A DNA stretch of 64,000 bases from Ruminiclostridium hungatei (GTDB lineage Bacteria > Bacillota > Clostridia > Acetivibrionales > DSM-1351), in NCBI RefSeq assembly GCF_002051585.1, contig NZ_MZGX01000006.1, forward strand, positions 148,386-212,385, given 5' to 3'. Positions within the stretch are counted from its first letter, which is position 1. The number at the start of each line of letters is the position of its first letter. A model generated the notes under the pieces. That model worked only from the letters and a program-made list of their open reading frames with translations. It ran no database searches and was not told where the DNA came from. This document shows positions 53,260-62,768 of this stretch, piece after piece. Both the position numbers and the translations under genes were made by a program.

Positions 53260-55329
53260 TTATCTCTCATCTTTATTCATACTTTTATTTGTCTTATCAA
53301 TTAACTCCTGTGGTGGAATCTTAAGAATATTAGCTACTGCACTTACATCATCTTTACTTAAATATGTAAAATCACCTGTTTTTTTAACAAAATCAAAGAA
53401 TTTCAATTGAATATTATCTAAATCCAAAATCCTTGAGGTATATTCAAGCTGACTTTTTGCAATTTTTATCTGAGGAGGCTCACTTAGTATTGTTAATAAC
53501 TTTTCAGGTTTAATATCACCTTCATAAGCTTCATCGAAAAATACAATCTTTTTATTACCTATAACTATAGCTGGAGCCTCTCTATCAAAAAACCTTCTAA
53601 GAACTGACTCATCAACAACCACGCAATCATCTATTTTAAGTGCTTCACCTAAGTTAGCCATACATACAATAACCTTATGAATCTTTTTAGGTATCCAAAA
53701 TGATGGAAGATTCAGCTTATCTTTAATAATGTCTATTCTGTTTGAATAAAAATCGCTTATACGATTCAGTTGACTAACAGCCGATTGAATTTTCAGCTTT
53801 AATTCATAGTGTTCTCTTATAGTATGGGGTTGCAGGAAAGATTTTAATTCAAGTAAGAATAATTCTTCTCCCATAACAAAAACTGCATCACACTCATATG
53901 TCTCATTTTTCTCTTCGGTTACAATACGTACAACAGAAAAACCTGAAGATTTAATTTTATTTAGTACTCTTCTTTCAAAACCATATCCTTTAAAAGATAC
54001 ATCAACACCCCTGTTAACAAAATTTGACAACATAGCACTAGCAGCCTCAATATTTGCTAGAAATGATGGTAAAGCTACCAGATATCCATCCATCGGAATC
54101 AGAGGGCAGTCTAATAAGTCTTTAGCTTTTTTATCAAACGTTAAGTAATTAATAATTATTTCGGCATTCTCTGCACATACACCTCCCTTTTCAATTATCT
54201 TAATCCATTCGCTTCTCTTTTTCGCTATACACCAGTTATTAATTGATAGCCCTGTGGTATTAATATTTTGGCATGAATTCAAATAGTTTTCTGCTTCCAT
54301 TCTTAAAACTATGTATGCTCTAATCCATTCTGCGATAGAAACCTTAAAGCACTCTTCTTTAAAAGTATCCGACCCAAAAAATTCATGTGCCAAAATAGTG
54401 GAGAGAGCTTCTTTTGATGAACAAAATTCCTCTGGTGGCAAAACTAAAGTATTTTGTACCACTTTTATGTTTTCCTCGCCTATAGCTTCAAAATCAAACA
54501 TCCACTTAAATTTCATACTTCTAAATCTTATGTTTGATATATGATGTGCAAGAAAATCGTTATTTCCACTAGGAATGAAAGTAATTTCTCCAGTTTTTTT
54601 ACTATAAATTTTTGAGTTAGTAAACTTCCACTCATCATATGTATGGTATAAACGATCCCATTTATCAATTAAAGGAATATGCTGTCTTGATACAATTAAA
54701 TCATCATATGGTATATTTATTTGTGTCCCACTCAAAGGTGCATTATTATGAATCAAATATTTTAATATTACACCCACATACTCCATTATGTTATCAATAC
54801 TCTGTACCATTTGTGAAATTGAAATAGTAAAATCTATAGGCTTCCCATTATAATCTCCACCAATAATTGCAAATGGATATTTTTTTATAATACTGTCTAA
54901 TTCAGAACCTTTCATATAGTCACTACAACTTCTGACCCAAATTTCTGCTACTAGTAGTATAGCGGGAATTTGATTTATTTTTGTTACATTATCAACACCA
55001 CATTTAGATCGTAAATTTAAAAAATCCTTTATTAACTTGGCAAGTAATGATACCTCATACTTAAAAATTAAAATTTCTTCACATTTCTTTCCGAAGTGAT
55101 CAGATAGTATTGTTAAACTTTGTTCGTATAATTCTCGATTTCTATCAGTCCCATAAATATCTACGCATATTCCAGACATCTTCAAGATTTTTATACAACA
55201 GCTAACATCCGCTTCTTCACTTAAACTTTTAATTAAATTCAGAAATTTAACCGGGTTAGAATTTGCCAATCTTTCAAGTTTATAGAAATTAATTAATTCC
55301 TCTTTCACAATATCATCCTTTATAATCAT
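53260..55329 (-). CDS. Large protein with predicted PD-(D/E)XK nuclease-like domain
   Basis: 689 residues, no signal peptide or clear membrane helix. Residues about 447-500 read GFERRVLNKIKSSGFSVVRI, then ECDAVFVMGEELFLLELKSF: Glu452, Asp481 and Glu494-x-Lys496 fit the E...D...ExK layout of restriction-endonuclease-fold (NERD-like) domains. The 440 residues before it and the final 190 after it are unassigned. It is the last gene of a three-gene minus-strand set bounded by IS remnants. A DNA-cleaving defence role is possible but rests on one motif. Confidence 0.65.
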   Translation of the reverse strand: MIIKDDIVKEELINFYKLERLANSNPVKFLNLIKSLSEEADVSCCIKILKMSGICVDIYGTDRNRELYEQSLTILSDHFGKKCEEILIFKYEVSLLAKLIKDFLNLRSKCGVDNVTKINQIPAILLVAEIWVRSCSDYMKGSELDSIIKKYPFAIIGGDYNGKPIDFTISISQMVQSIDNIMEYVGVILKYLIHNNAPLSGTQINIPYDDLIVSRQHIPLIDKWDRLYHTYDEWKFTNSKIYSKKTGEITFIPSGNNDFLAHHISNIRFRSMKFKWMFDFEAIGEENIKVVQNTLVLPPEEFCSSKEALSTILAHEFFGSDTFKEECFKVSIAEWIRAYIVLRMEAENYLNSCQNINTTGLSINNWCIAKKRSEWIKIIEKGGVCAENAEIIINYLTFDKKAKDLLDCPLIPMDGYLVALPSFLANIEAASAMLSNFVNRGVDVSFKGYGFERRVLNKIKSSGFSVVRIVTEEKNETYECDAVFVMGEELFLLELKSFLQPHTIREHYELKLKIQSAVSQLNRISDFYSNRIDIIKDKLNLPSFWIPKKIHKVIVCMANLGEALKIDDCVVVDESVLRRFFDREAPAIVIGNKKIVFFDEAYEGDIKPEKLLTILSEPPQIKIAKSQLEYTSRILDLDNIQLKFFDFVKKTGDFTYLSKDDVSAVANILKIPPQELIDKTNKSMNKDER

Positions 55330-55459
55330 TTATATTTTTACCAGCTTGTTTCCATACTTTATCTAGAAGTTGCAATCATCAAAAGCATATAGCCTAAAAA
55401 AACTCCACCGTCAAGAACTCCCAAATTATGTTCAGTTCATTTTTATAATTTTTTCTTAA

Positions 55460-55921
55460 CTATTTTATTCTTTGCAATTGCTTTTCTATTGGTACTTTTT
55501 TGAATAATTCCTTCAATTTATTTGTTGATATATTTCTTTGTCCATTGTTCTGTAACTTACCTGCTGCTTCCCATACTATGGAACCAGGACCACTATATAT
55601 TTCTTCAATTGCTCCAGTAGACAAAATTTTAATAACAAGTAAATATTCCGGGTTACCCCTTAACCCAATACTCCTACCTTGAGTAGCTTTAATTTGGACA
55701 AGCCTTCCATCTACTGTCGTAGCATCATGTGTTTCAAATGATGGTGGAAGCAATTTTAATCCATAATAGAATTCTGCAAGAACCTCACCTATACTTCCAA
55801 CCAAGTGTCCATCGGGAGTAAATGGCCTTCCCGGAAAGCTTTCTTCAAGAAAGTCTACAATTTTATATAATTCTTTAATCTTATCTGGTATTGCATAAAT
55901 TTTACTTTCATTATTATTCAT
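55460..55921 (-). CDS. DUF6998-like protein, predicted PD-(D/E)XK fold
   Basis: 153 residues. GHLVGSIGEVLAEFYYGLKL followed by ATTVDGRLVQIKATQG gives Glu46, Asp71 and Gln76-x-Lys78, the E...D...(E/Q)xK pattern of the restriction-endonuclease fold. Small proteins of this kind (the DUF6998 type) are often found next to restriction or other defence genes. It lies 130 bases upstream of the large nuclease-like gene and 32 bases downstream of the 109-residue gene. Its start has GAGGATATT upstream. Confidence 0.65.
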   Translation of the reverse strand: MNNNESKIYAIPDKIKELYKIVDFLEESFPGRPFTPDGHLVGSIGEVLAEFYYGLKLLPPSFETHDATTVDGRLVQIKATQGRSIGLRGNPEYLLVIKILSTGAIEEIYSGPGSIVWEAAGKLQNNGQRNISTNKLKELFKKVPIEKQLQRIK

Positions 55922-55953
55922 AATATCCTCTTAAATCTTTTAAAATTAATATT

Positions 55954-56283
55954 TTAAGATTGAAGTAATGCTTTAATAAGTGCAAATATATATGCTGTAT
56001 TACTTGATATCTTTCGAACCTCACTTCTAGCACCCTTCTCACCATCTGCCCAGCTTGCATAAACCGCATATACCTGATCAAAATCTGAAAAAACAATCTT
56101 TCTCGGTGTAGTTATTTTACTACTTGGGCTTTCCATCTTTGCACTATTAATAAAGATAAATTCTTTATCAGTACTTGCACTAAACCACACCGGAATCCTA
56201 TTAATTTGGGGTACACTCTTATAATCATCAGGATCTATAGATAATTTATCAATTATTTTCTTCCATGCCTCTTCACTAGTCAT
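55954..56283 (-). CDS. Hypothetical protein, 109 residues
   Basis: Small soluble protein (EEAWKKIIDKLSIDPDDYKS, PVWFSASTDKEFIFINSAK, and a helical C-terminus). No family recognised. It starts the three-gene set; the next gene follows after 32 bases. The reading FSASTDKEFIFI with a later DQVYAVYASWADGE suggests a compact alpha/beta fold, perhaps a DNA-binding or accessory subunit; this is a guess. Confidence 0.5.
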   Translation of the reverse strand: MTSEEAWKKIIDKLSIDPDDYKSVPQINRIPVWFSASTDKEFIFINSAKMESPSSKITTPRKIVFSDFDQVYAVYASWADGEKGARSEVRKISSNTAYIFALIKALLQS

Positions 56284-56451
56284 GATTTTTATCCGCCCTG
56301 AAAATTAATTCAAATTCTCTAAATTTTTATTAATTTACTTTCATAAATACTACAAAATTTCTTCAAATTTTATATATCGTTTGTATTTTATAATTTCTTT
56401 CTACAAAAACAAAAAAAATCCTCCTATTTTGTAAAAAAAAGGGATTATAAA

Positions 56452-57036
56452 TTATTCGAGGAGAACAAACTAGCTGTTGGCCAAATAGCAAATATCCTAA
56501 ATGAATCTGCCATCCCCTCTTATTACGGAAAAAAACGGAGTAGTACGCAACTGGTGGCATCAACTTTCAAACAGGCATATGTGCAAAGAAATCCCTCAAG
56601 CTCAATTATTTTTAATAGTGATCGAGGCACACCCTACGCTTCTTACGCATTTCAAAAATTATTATGTGACTATAATGTAGTACAATCATTTTCGAATTCT
56701 GGAAAGCCACATGATAACCCAGTATCCGAAGCTTTCTTTTCATCCATCAAACAAAAAGAAATCTATCAGACCAGCTACTGTTCAGAGGCAGAATTTAAGA
56801 AGGGAATAGAAAAATATATTACATTCTATAATACGAAAAGACCTCATGCGGCAATTAATTATAAGATGCCAAACCGTATGGAAGAAATATTTAGGTATCT
56901 TTGGAAACAGGGGTTCGGAAGTTGTATTTTCCGCTTTTCTCATAACAGTTTTCCGATGTTTGTTATTATGAATTCTAATAACAAGGATTTCTACAAAACC
57001 GTGAAATCCTTGCCAAACAAGCTTTTCACGCAATGA
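56452..57036 (+). pseudogene. IS3-family transposase (OrfB) remnant
   Basis: An open frame joins a piece of the OrfB N-terminus (EENKLAVGQIANILNESAIP then SYY) directly to the C-terminal rve domain (NPSSSIIFNSDRGTPYASYA, HDNPVSEAFFSSIKQKEIYQ, ITFYNTKRPHAAINYKMPNR). The central 150-200 residues, including the first catalytic Asp, are missing, so an internal deletion has killed the element. OrfA is absent. It marks the right edge of the nuclease module. Confidence 0.82.
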
Positions 57037-57039
57037 AAA

Positions 57040-57088
57040 GGGTATGAAATCTGAACATTTCTAATTTTTTTGTTCAGATCTCATACCC
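57040..57088. other. Hairpin at the end of the IS3 remnant
   Basis: GGGTATGAAATCTGAACA (57040-57057) pairs with 57071-57088 with one mismatch; the loop contains a T-run. It may be the transposase terminator. Just beyond it CTATATCATGTGGTGG (about 57088) is nearly repeated in inverted form near 57147-57162. Confidence 0.5.
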
Positions 57089-57285
57089 TATATCATGTGG
57101 TGGAGGCGAACCGTACCAGTCAAAGATAACAACAAATATAAGTTATTACCGCCATATGATATAGCCTCTATTTTGAAACAATATTTATCAATTATATGTT
57201 TTTAAAGTATGTATATATATCTTGGAGAACTATATAGCGATTAAGAACATTTTCAATTATAGATAGCAACTAGATTAATAATGAC

Positions 57286-58320
57286 TTACTTATTTGTACA
57301 AAAGGATAGTATTTCTCCATAGTAGTAATTGGAGTTAATTTTTAAATAAGCCTTATAAAAATAAATTTGTGATTCTTGTAAATTTGTTGGTGATATAGCG
57401 AATGTGTCTGTTGAAATAATTCCATCATACGTGTAAAAAAACTCCATCTTATTTTTATCTTTACCGAGTATGAATCCACATTCTTCAATATTATCATTAA
57501 TTTGGCCAATTTTACCATGCAAAGTAACCGTGCTACTATTTACGATATCTGCCTCACCTGTTGTTATACTATAGACCTCTATACTAGTTGAAGAATTATT
57601 AATACTAATATTTTCAGATGTGCTAAAAGACAGTACTGAACCATAATAATATTTTGAGTTTACTTTTATATAAGCTTTGTAATAATAAGTTTGTGACTCT
57701 TGTAAATTTGTAGGTGATATAAAAAATGTATTTGTTGAATTAACACCACCACATGTGTAAAGGCTTTCCATTTTATTCTTATCTTTACCTAGTATAAAGC
57801 CACATTCTTCAATATTACTATAAAATCCCCCAGTTTTGCCATACAAAGTCACCGTACTACTGTTGACGATATCTGCTTCACCTGTTGTTACAGAATAGTT
57901 ATCTATTGGCGCCTGTTTAATTGTATTCTTTTCTAAATTATCTTGTTTATTTATGCTAAGTTTTTTTTGTGAATCAGATTTTTCTGAAACTTTTTGAGAT
58001 CTACTATTTTTGGTAGAATCAATTACTGGTTGTTCTAAAGAAGTATTTATCGAGTCAACAACACCTCTTGTACTTTCACTACTAACCTCATCATTTGGTT
58101 TATTGTTTGCATTATTAGTCTGCACATTTCTATTTGTTCCAAATACAACAAGTACAGTAGCCATAGTGATACATAGTATTGCGATAATAATGTGCTTAAT
58201 TTTATCACTTTTCTGTATAATCTTCTCAGAAATTATTAAATGTAAGGAGTTAACTGCTAGACCTAATAAGACTACAATTATTATACATCCTATAATGTTT
58301 ATCATTAAATCATTTCCCAT
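57286..58320 (-). CDS. Membrane protein with two tandem FnIII-like repeats
   Basis: 344 residues from the ATG at 58320 (GGAGG immediately upstream; the frame opens 25 codons earlier without a site). Two membrane helices lie in the first 70 residues, then a low-complexity Ser/Asn/Lys linker (about 75-145), and two copies of an 85-95-residue beta domain that begin SVTTGEADIVNSSTVTLYGK and SITTGEADIVNSSTVTLHGK. The repeats are nearly identical over long stretches (NIEECGFILGKDKNKME in both), so the duplication is recent. Function unknown; the repeats are probably exposed. Confidence 0.65.
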   Translation of the reverse strand: MGNDLMINIIGCIIIVVLLGLAVNSLHLIISEKIIQKSDKIKHIIIAILCITMATVLVVFGTNRNVQTNNANNKPNDEVSSESTRGVVDSINTSLEQPVIDSTKNSRSQKVSEKSDSQKKLSINKQDNLEKNTIKQAPIDNYSVTTGEADIVNSSTVTLYGKTGGFYSNIEECGFILGKDKNKMESLYTCGGVNSTNTFFISPTNLQESQTYYYKAYIKVNSKYYYGSVLSFSTSENISINNSSTSIEVYSITTGEADIVNSSTVTLHGKIGQINDNIEECGFILGKDKNKMEFFYTYDGIISTDTFAISPTNLQESQIYFYKAYLKINSNYYYGEILSFCTNK

Positions 58321-58721
58321 AAAGCCTCCATTTATAGTAATCATAATTGGAACTGTAATCCATAAAATACTAACATCTTTTACATATATTAGCAACTATG
58401 TTTCTCTGATAAATTATACATAGTAGCAATAAATAGGGAATATAACAGTCATTAATCAGGATTGTTGCATGAATTCAAAAACACACTTTTCCTAAAGGTC
58501 CAGAAAATTAAATTAATCATTATCACTCTAAATCGCTACCGCACTATTCTGTTTTTAAAGATCACCTTTCGTATCATAATGTTCAAACTACGCACTAAAA
58601 TGGGTAGTAAAAAACCGCATTTCAAGTTTACTGAATGTGCGGTAATAGAATGATTGTTGTTATTTAACATTATAAAGTAAAACAACTTCTGATTATACTG
58701 TTTATTTCAGTCTGAATTCTT
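58321..58721. other. Intergenic region
   Basis: About 400 bases without a supported gene. ACCGCA and TGCGGT near 58614-58643 can form a weak hairpin. Nothing else is recognisable. Confidence 0.3.
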
Positions 58722-59159
58722 TTATTTCGGTTCAAAGACGTAATTGTTCATATCCGCATATGCCTTTATATACTCCGTTGTACCGGATAGGATCGTCCCC
58801 GGACAGAAAGCGCCATCTTTGATACACTTCACAGTGTCGGGAATCGATACACGCTTTAGGTTAACACACAGAAGAAATGCATCTTCATTTATTATGGTCA
58901 CACCGTTTGGAATGATTATTCTGCATAGATAGGGCGTTGCAAATGCACTTCTACCAATGCTAGTCACAGGATAATCGTCTACCATATCCGGAATTTCGAT
59001 AACTGCCTGAGTCTTAAAAGAATCTCTTATGCCCACTACTTCCGCTGTTTTTTTGCTCTCTTTAATCTTAAACAAAAGCTCGTTCTTCTTTCGGGTCTTT
59101 TTTCCATCGACTTTCTTTGTTCCCTCCATATTTAAGTCCTTTGTTTCTTTTGCCTTCAT
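58722..59159 (-). CDS. Small BspA-type leucine-rich-repeat protein
   Basis: 145 residues. A Lys-rich N-terminus without a signal peptide is followed by LRR_5 units: VIEIPDMVDDYPVTSIGRSA, IIIPNGVTIINEDAFLLCVN and VSIPDTVKCIKDGAFCPGT. Such repeats usually belong to surface or binding proteins; without export signal this one appears cytoplasmic. Possibly a fragment of a larger gene. GGAGGCAAAA lies before the ATG. Confidence 0.65.
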   Translation of the reverse strand: MKAKETKDLNMEGTKKVDGKKTRKKNELLFKIKESKKTAEVVGIRDSFKTQAVIEIPDMVDDYPVTSIGRSAFATPYLCRIIIPNGVTIINEDAFLLCVNLKRVSIPDTVKCIKDGAFCPGTILSGTTEYIKAYADMNNYVFEPK

Positions 59160-59216
59160 TATTTTTGCCTCCTTTTGTATATATCAATATAAACAATAAC
59201 TTGTAACTCACCCCAT

Positions 59217-59254
59217 TACGAACCACCAATTATATAAATAATAGGTGGTTCGCA
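59217..59254. other. Hairpin in the methylase-LRR gap
   Basis: CGAACCACC and GGTGGTTCG (59219-59227, 59244-59252) pair perfectly across a 16-base AT loop. Neither side has a strong T-tract. The remaining 200 bases of the gap show nothing else. Confidence 0.4.
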
Positions 59255-59416
59255 TTTTAAACAACTCTGTAATAATTCAGAAATCCATTACATCTATACT
59301 ACAATTGGTATTAATTGGTGTCAACATTTGTTTGGTATAACAAGTACCTCATTATTCAATTCTCAATGATCAACTTTATTTGTTCGTAATCTTTTGCTAA
59401 TGCGTTCGAATTAGTC

Positions 59417-60265
59417 TTACATTCCAGATAATAACAAAGAAACGCAAATAATAAGAGTATGCTTGTAAACATGGCCTTGAAATTTATGCACCTGGTCCCT
59501 ACAAAAGGTATAATTGCACTTAATAATCCCTACACAATACTTATTCTCCTTCCCCTCATACCGATTAACCAGATTATGGTTTCTCTGAATTCCTTCTATC
59601 TGAAAGTCCTGGTACAAATCCCGCACAAACTCACAGTCATTGTATGAAAGCAGGAATTTACCTTTAATGTTCTTCAGAGCACTGGCAAGCCGCACATGAT
59701 CCTCCTCGGAGAATTGCGCCTGATAATATTTTTCGGTTCCGTAATACGGTGGGTCAAGATAGAAGAAAGCATCTGGCCGGTCATAGACTTCGATCAGGTT
59801 TTCAAAATCCTTATTTTCTATTACCACGCCGGAAAGCCTTTTGTTTATATGCTCCAGGTACTCCGCCATGTGGGCGATATTCTTCTTTATACAGCCGAAA
59901 TTTTTCTGATTGCTGCCGTAGCTGGTTTTCAGTACCATAAAGAATCTTGCCGCCCGCTGGATATCGGTCAGGCCCTGCATGTTGTATTGAGATTTGAAAT
60001 CATTAAAAATCTCCCTGGAATTCAGAACATACTGCAGCTCCTTTTGAAGTTCACCACAGTGATGCTTTACGCATCTGAACAGGTTCACAAGCTCGCTGTT
60101 GTAATCATTATAGACTTCCATGTCAGCATGTGAATCCTTGTAGAAAAGTACCCATGCAGCTCCTCCGAAAACCTCTATATATCTCTTGAAGCCCTGAGGG
60201 AATCTCTTTGTTATTTCCTTTTTCAAATAATTCTTTCCGCCTATCCATCCGATGAAACTATTCAT
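59417..60265 (-). CDS. Dam-type DNA adenine methyltransferase (D12 class)
   Basis: 282 residues. The SAM-binding motif FIGWIGGKNYLKKEI is at the N-terminus; the target-recognition region is at about 70-150; DPPY (171-174 in FYLDPPYYGTEKYYQ) is the catalytic motif; FLLSYNDCE follows. It methylates adenine N6, probably as an orphan phage enzyme, since no cognate endonuclease is beside it. Family members usually stop soon after a motif equivalent to IIKCNY; here about 30 more hydrophobic residues follow, suggesting a frame change or lost stop at the 3-prime end. GGAGG precedes the ATG. It is in the prophage remnant. Confidence 0.87.
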   Translation of the reverse strand: MNSFIGWIGGKNYLKKEITKRFPQGFKRYIEVFGGAAWVLFYKDSHADMEVYNDYNSELVNLFRCVKHHCGELQKELQYVLNSREIFNDFKSQYNMQGLTDIQRAARFFMVLKTSYGSNQKNFGCIKKNIAHMAEYLEHINKRLSGVVIENKDFENLIEVYDRPDAFFYLDPPYYGTEKYYQAQFSEEDHVRLASALKNIKGKFLLSYNDCEFVRDLYQDFQIEGIQRNHNLVNRYEGKENKYCVGIIKCNYTFCRDQVHKFQGHVYKHTLIICVSLLLSGM

Positions 60266-60316
60266 AAATATCCTCCAAAATAAAATATATTTCGAACATA
60301 TGTTCGTTTAACGGCT

Positions 60317-60350
60317 AAAAAAATATACCCCCAGGCAATATGCCTGAGGG
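60317..60350 (-). terminator. Terminator after the holin gene
   Basis: On the minus strand CCCTCAGGCA and TGCCTGGGGG pair around a short AT loop and are followed by a tract of seven T. It lies 7 bases past the holin stop and ends the lysis genes. Confidence 0.8.
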
Positions 60351-60356
60351 CAGATT

Positions 60357-60824
60357 CTATTTGCCGCTGATTGCTTTTTCGCCTGCAGCATCAACAGTTC
60401 CTTTGAACACTGATATTGCCTTTCGCAGAAAGCCTGGAACTGGTGCTCCCATCTTTCCTGCGTTCTCGATTATGCTCCCCAGCTCCGTGAGTATGTACCA
60501 TACCAGAACCACCGGGGTTATCAGTACCGTATATGAAAATGGTATTTGAATATTAGGAATGTTGTTCATCACGTTGCCTATTACCCAGTCAAGTATCAAT
60601 GCCACCAATACTGCTACGATACTGCCGGTCTTATGCCAGATGCCTTCACGTGCCGTTTTGCTTTCCCATGCTCCACGTTTCCAGGCAGCCATGGAACCTG
60701 TTATCCAGTCCACAGTCATGCAAAAAATAAATGCGACTATCAACCATCCGAACCAGCCCAGCCAGGCTGACACCCCTGCGAATACAGCTACGATTGTTAT
60801 TTTGAATGCGTTGATATTATCCAT
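60357..60824 (-). CDS. Phage holin, TcdE/phage_holin_4 family
   Basis: 155 residues from the ATG at 60824 (GGAGGT 8 bases upstream). Three to four predicted helices; the sequence AFIFCMTVDWITGSMAAWKR followed by WESKTAREGIWHKTGSI is the family's signature. Holins form pores that let the endolysin reach the wall. The gene overlaps the end of the amidase gene by 8 bases, making a lysis cassette. Confidence 0.88.
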   Translation of the reverse strand: MDNINAFKITIVAVFAGVSAWLGWFGWLIVAFIFCMTVDWITGSMAAWKRGAWESKTAREGIWHKTGSIVAVLVALILDWVIGNVMNNIPNIQIPFSYTVLITPVVLVWYILTELGSIIENAGKMGAPVPGFLRKAISVFKGTVDAAGEKAISGK

Positions 60825-61512
60825 CCTGTCTACCTCCATAACTTTTTGCAATCTTAATAATCAGGGCTTCAAAACTGGGATCAATCCCTCTCTTCCTCAA
60901 CCAGAATTCATATGACGTTCCAGCTTTTCCTGCGACTATTTTCAGTGCCTCTTCATAGGTCATCAAATTTTCCACTGCTGCCTTTACAAGTGGAATAAAT
61001 CCCTTTTCAGCGGCCTGCCTGGAGTTGCCTCCAAAATATCTTGTGCCGGGGCAGGACTTGTTCTGTACCCAGCAATGGTATGGCAGCGTGGTTGTAGAAG
61101 GGATGATACTGAACTTTTTGCAAAGCAGCGCATTAAGCAATATAATACTTAGCTTTTGTTCTTCGGTCATTGTGTCAGTATCAAAGTTACCGACATTTTC
61201 TATTGTGATCGAGTCTTTGTTCCCGGGGCTCAGGAAGCCTCCACCATCTTTTGTAAGCGGCCGCCCTACGCATATAGTACCATCGGGAAAAGTTGAAAAG
61301 TGCTGGGCTATTTCACTCATTTTAAGATTGCCTACATGGTAATTTCCCATGCTTTTCATCAACGCAATGTGATTGCCCTTGAAATCCTTGTAGGCCGGGC
61401 TTGCCGTGTGGTGCTGCTGGATGTTTGTGAACTTCTTAGTGCCTTTTATCTCTTCGATATGGGCTCTTAATTCTTCCCCATTCATTAAGATAAACTTACC
61501 TTCTTGTTTCAT
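60817..61512 (-). CDS. N-acetylmuramoyl-L-alanine amidase (phage endolysin)
   Basis: 231 residues. An amidase_2/PGRP domain at about 25-165 has zinc-ligand candidates His34/His35 (NIQQHHTAS), His137 (LPYHCWVQNKSCPG) and Cys145. A C-terminal segment of about 50 residues (SYEFWLRKRGIDPSFEALII) may bind the wall. It cleaves the amide between muramic acid and the stem peptide. It has no signal peptide, as expected for an endolysin exported through the adjacent holin. Confidence 0.87.
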   Translation of the reverse strand: MKQEGKFILMNGEELRAHIEEIKGTKKFTNIQQHHTASPAYKDFKGNHIALMKSMGNYHVGNLKMSEIAQHFSTFPDGTICVGRPLTKDGGGFLSPGNKDSITIENVGNFDTDTMTEEQKLSIILLNALLCKKFSIIPSTTTLPYHCWVQNKSCPGTRYFGGNSRQAAEKGFIPLVKAAVENLMTYEEALKIVAGKAGTSYEFWLRKRGIDPSFEALIIKIAKSYGGRQDG

Positions 61513-61543
61513 TAATTTTCACCCTTTCTTTTTTTATGCATAC

Positions 61544-61573
61544 TAAAAAGGACTACCCGTTTCTGAGTAATCC
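61544..61573 (-). terminator. Terminator after the FnIII protein gene
   Basis: On the minus strand GGATTAC and GTAGTCC pair (one G-U) around a ten-base loop, then TTTTTAG follows. It separates the FnIII gene from the lysis cassette. Confidence 0.65.
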
Positions 61574-61603
61574 CGTTTAATCAACCTATTAAATTAATGT
61601 TTT

Positions 61604-62620
61604 TTATTCTGTATACTCTTTTACCTCAAAGCTTGAAATCTTATCAAATGCTATATATTCTTTTCTGCTTAAGAAAGGCTTGATATTATTCTTCTTTGTT
61701 ATTGTATAGTATGCTTTTCCTGTGCCATCCGATTTACCATCATACCAGTTCAAGAAGGCTAAAAGCTCTGCACCTGAGAGATCATATTCCTTGATTTGTC
61801 CATTTGTCATGGTTATTTCAAGGATTCCAGGGTTGCCAATAACCTCAGGAGCGGTCGGTGTAGCTGAAGCTTCATTTGAATTAGGACTTTCTGTTCCATT
61901 TACTACAGCGGATATAACATAATAGTACTTAACATCATTATTCACATTTGAATCTATATATGTAATGGCTGATGTTGTTGCAATTGTTGTGTACGGGCCA
62001 CCTGCAGTTAAAGCCCGTTTAACATTATAACTTGCAGCTCCTTCTACGGAACCCCAGGATAAGTCAACTTTTTTATTGCCAGATATTGCATTTAGATTTG
62101 TCGGGGCATCTGGTGTGTTAATATCAACTAAATAGCCAGTTTCATCAATATCTATGGCATCAATTTGTGTAAACTTCCCAGTTGATTTGCTTGTAACAGT
62201 TACACTATGGGTTCCAAAGGATAAATTAGTTTCTTCGTATAAAATGATTTTTCTTTGTAATGATGTTGCATATTCTGACATTGTGTAAATATTTCCATCA
62301 ATAGATATAGAGTTGTTTGTCGGATGGTCTTGGTTAATTACTCCTATAATTCTGAATTTTGTACCAACAAACTTAAAAGTATAATTGGAATCTGACGTAG
62401 AAGTATAATGTGAAGTTGAATTATAATTACTTGAGACATTTTCAGTTAACCAACTGCCGGAATATTTTATTCTGCTATCTGTATCATCATACCTTCTCCA
62501 TCCTTGATCTGGATTGGCTGAAACCTGACCAACAGACGCTGCAAAACTAACATTACAAAACGCTGCAATAACTGCTATAAAAACAACAAAAAACCCCGCT
62601 AACTTACCAAATCTTCTCAT
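61604..62620 (-). CDS. Secreted protein with fibronectin type III domain
   Basis: 338 residues from the ATG at 62620 (GGAGGT at proper spacing). Signal peptide 1-28; a beta-sandwich at about 35-165 (RRYDDTDSRIKYSGSWLTEN, FVGTKFRIIGVINQDHPTNN) of carbohydrate-binding type; an FnIII domain at about 170-255 (APTNLNAISGNKKVDLSWGS); and a C-terminal 70-residue part ending SFEVKEYTE. The place between tail genes and lysis genes suggests a phage-borne extra gene; the role could be binding to host surface sugars. Confidence 0.78.
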   Translation of the reverse strand: MRRFGKLAGFFVVFIAVIAAFCNVSFAASVGQVSANPDQGWRRYDDTDSRIKYSGSWLTENVSSNYNSTSHYTSTSDSNYTFKFVGTKFRIIGVINQDHPTNNSISIDGNIYTMSEYATSLQRKIILYEETNLSFGTHSVTVTSKSTGKFTQIDAIDIDETGYLVDINTPDAPTNLNAISGNKKVDLSWGSVEGAASYNVKRALTAGGPYTTIATTSAITYIDSNVNNDVKYYYVISAVVNGTESPNSNEASATPTAPEVIGNPGILEITMTNGQIKEYDLSGAELLAFLNWYDGKSDGTGKAYYTITKKNNIKPFLSRKEYIAFDKISSFEVKEYTE

Positions 62621-62768
62621 CGTTTCTACCTCCAAATTAATGTTTTGCTAAATTATACCTCAATATCTAGATTAACATAAGTCTGATAATTAATTTCTTA
62701 TAAGGGTATAATTAGAAGTTTATGCAAAATACAAGAGAGTCTTTTACAGCCCTCTTTGAGTCGTGATA

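Noticed and set aside
58462..58653. 63-codon plus-strand frame between two minus-strand genes
   Set aside because: It starts without a ribosome-binding site and reads like translated AT-rich spacer.
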